Source of the DNA: Candidatus Saganbacteria bacterium
Lineage (GTDB): Bacteria; Margulisbacteria; WOR-1; O2-12-FULL-45-9; XYB2-FULL-48-7
Length of the DNA: 5,672 nucleotides
Direction of reading: 5' to 3'
Assembly: GCA_020051815.1 (NCBI GenBank)
Contig: JAGVQF010000073.1
Location: forward strand, 1 to 5,672
Shown here in pieces: positions 4,930-5,672 of the stretch. Under the pieces are notes generated by a model, which made no database searches, was not told where the DNA came from, and worked only from the letters and a program-made list of their open reading frames with translations. The position numbers and the translations under genes were made by a program. How positions within the stretch are numbered: position 1 is the first letter of the stretch; every line of letters starts with the position of its first letter.

Positions 4930-5672
4930 AGAAAATTTATCTCGATTACGCGGCCACGACGCCGGTCGATCCCAGGGTCGTTGAGGCGATGCGGCCGTAT
5001 CACTCCGAAAAGTTCGGCAACCCTTCGAGCATCCACTCATACGGCCAGGAAACGAGGGCGGCGATCGAGGCGGCCAGGGAAAAGGTCGCCCGGCTGATCG
5101 GCGCCAAGCCCGATGAGATAGTTTTTACTTCCGGCGGCACGGAAGCCGATAACGCCGCGCTGGAAGGCGTCGCTTATGCCAACGAAAAGAATGGGAACCA
5201 TATCATCACCTCCGCGATCGAACACCCGGCCGTGCTGGCCTGCTGTAAGTTCTTGGAGGGGCGGGGGTTTAATGTCACCTATCTGCCGGTCGATGAGTTT
5301 GGAGTGGTGAGCCCCGAATCGGTGAAAGCGGCGATAACTGAAAAAACCATCCTTGTTTCGATCATGCACGCGAACAACGAAATTGGAACAATCCAGCCTA
5401 TAGCTGAAATCTCACGAGCGATCAAACTGGCAACCGGCAACCGGCAACAGAAGATCTATTTCCACACTGACGCGGTGCAGACGGTGGGGCATATTCCGGC
5501 CAATGTCGATGAGTTGGGGGTTGATCTGCTGGCTGTTTCGGCCCATAAATTATATGGCCCCAAGGGGACGGGATTCCTTTATATCCGCAAGGGAACAAAA
5601 ATGATCAGCCTGATCCACGGCGGCAGTCAGGAGCATAATCGCCGCGGCTCGACAGAGAACCTAACCGGCATC
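4926..5672 (+). CDS. iscS: Cysteine desulfurase IscS/NifS, N-terminal two-thirds (3' truncated by window edge)
   Basis: 249 residues are visible, out of about 390-400 for the family; there is no stop before the edge. The enzyme uses pyridoxal phosphate (PLP) to move sulfur from L-cysteine to a catalytic cysteine persulfide, feeding Fe-S cluster assembly and thiolation pathways. Visible motifs are [14 protein letters not shown] at the start, [27 protein letters not shown] with H100 (stacks on PLP), [18 protein letters not shown] with D182 and Q185, and [10 protein letters not shown] with the PLP lysine K208. The equivalent E. coli residues are H104, D180, Q183 and K206. The catalytic cysteine loop lies beyond the window, so IscS type versus SufS type rests on these motifs and on the iscR neighbour. 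Between H100 and D182 there is a net gain of about six residues relative to E. coli, around LATGNRQQK, which is encoded by a 7-bp tandem repeat. The start overlaps the iscR stop; control by the upstream operator is likely. Confidence 0.95.
   Translation, partial: MKKIYLDYAATTPVDPRVVEAMRPYHSEKFGNPSSIHSYGQETRAAIEAAREKVARLIGAKPDEIVFTSGGTEADNAALEGVAYANEKNGNHIITSAIEHPAVLACCKFLEGRGFNVTYLPVDEFGVVSPESVKAAITEKTILVSIMHANNEIGTIQPIAEISRAIKLATGNRQQKIYFHTDAVQTVGHIPANVDELGVDLLAVSAHKLYGPKGTGFLYIRKGTKMISLIHGGSQEHNRRGSTENLTGI
5429..5449 (+). repeat. Three tandem 7-bp units within iscS
   Basis: GGCAACC, GGCAACC and GGCAACA occur back to back. Three units make 21 bp, so the reading frame is kept and encodes part of LATGNRQQ. 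This coincides with extra residues relative to typical IscS in a surface segment just before FHTDAVQ. Confidence 0.75.

Noticed and set aside
4710..5369. Two minus-strand ORFs opposite iscR and iscS
   Set aside because: They lie across strongly conserved genes on the other strand and arise from GC-rich codon bias.

Overview
The window is densely packed bacterial DNA of moderate GC content. It has short gaps, stop/start overlaps and purine-rich ribosome binding sites. The gene set (LarE-type sulfur transferase, geranylgeranyl-reductase-family flavoprotein, PAS histidine kinase, IscR-like Rrf2 regulator, IscS/NifS cysteine desulfurase) does not fix a phylum. The mix, plus two proteins I cannot assign, would suit an uncultured or candidate-phylum bacterium; that is an impression, not a demonstrated placement.

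Layout. Bases 1-1588 (+ strand) hold the 3' part of larE and a geranylgeranyl-reductase-like FAD enzyme, overlapping by 11 bp. Bases 1566-4418 (- strand) hold a three-gene block, read from right to left: an unrecognised 306-residue protein, a small unrecognised protein that overlaps it in another frame, and a soluble sensor kinase with two PAS domains. The kinase converges on the flavoprotein gene with a 23-bp overlap. Bases 4419-4518 are a divergent intergenic region. Bases 4519-5672 (+ strand) hold an iscR-like gene and the start of iscS/nifS, joined by an ATGA overlap and running off the right edge.

The most informative element is the divergent region. It carries a 25-bp imperfect palindrome (4477-4501) that fits the E. 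coli IscR type 1 operator consensus, as I remember it, at all but two symmetric positions. The adjacent regulator has the same recognition-helix residues as E. coli IscR ([12 protein letters not shown], including E43) and a cysteine cluster at equivalent positions. The operator overlaps the probable promoter of the regulator, so autoregulation in response to Fe-S status is a strong inference. It also lies 58 bp upstream of the divergent unknown/kinase block, which might share the control.

Functional link: the right-hand operon supplies persulfide sulfur for Fe-S clusters and other thio-cofactors. LarE on the left is also a sulfur-transfer enzyme, for the nickel-pincer cofactor, but it lies in a separate transcription unit, so the link is only thematic. 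Other points of note are an A7 slippery run where the two unknown ORFs overlap, an apparently leaderless iscR start, and a 7-bp triplicated repeat that adds residues inside IscS.
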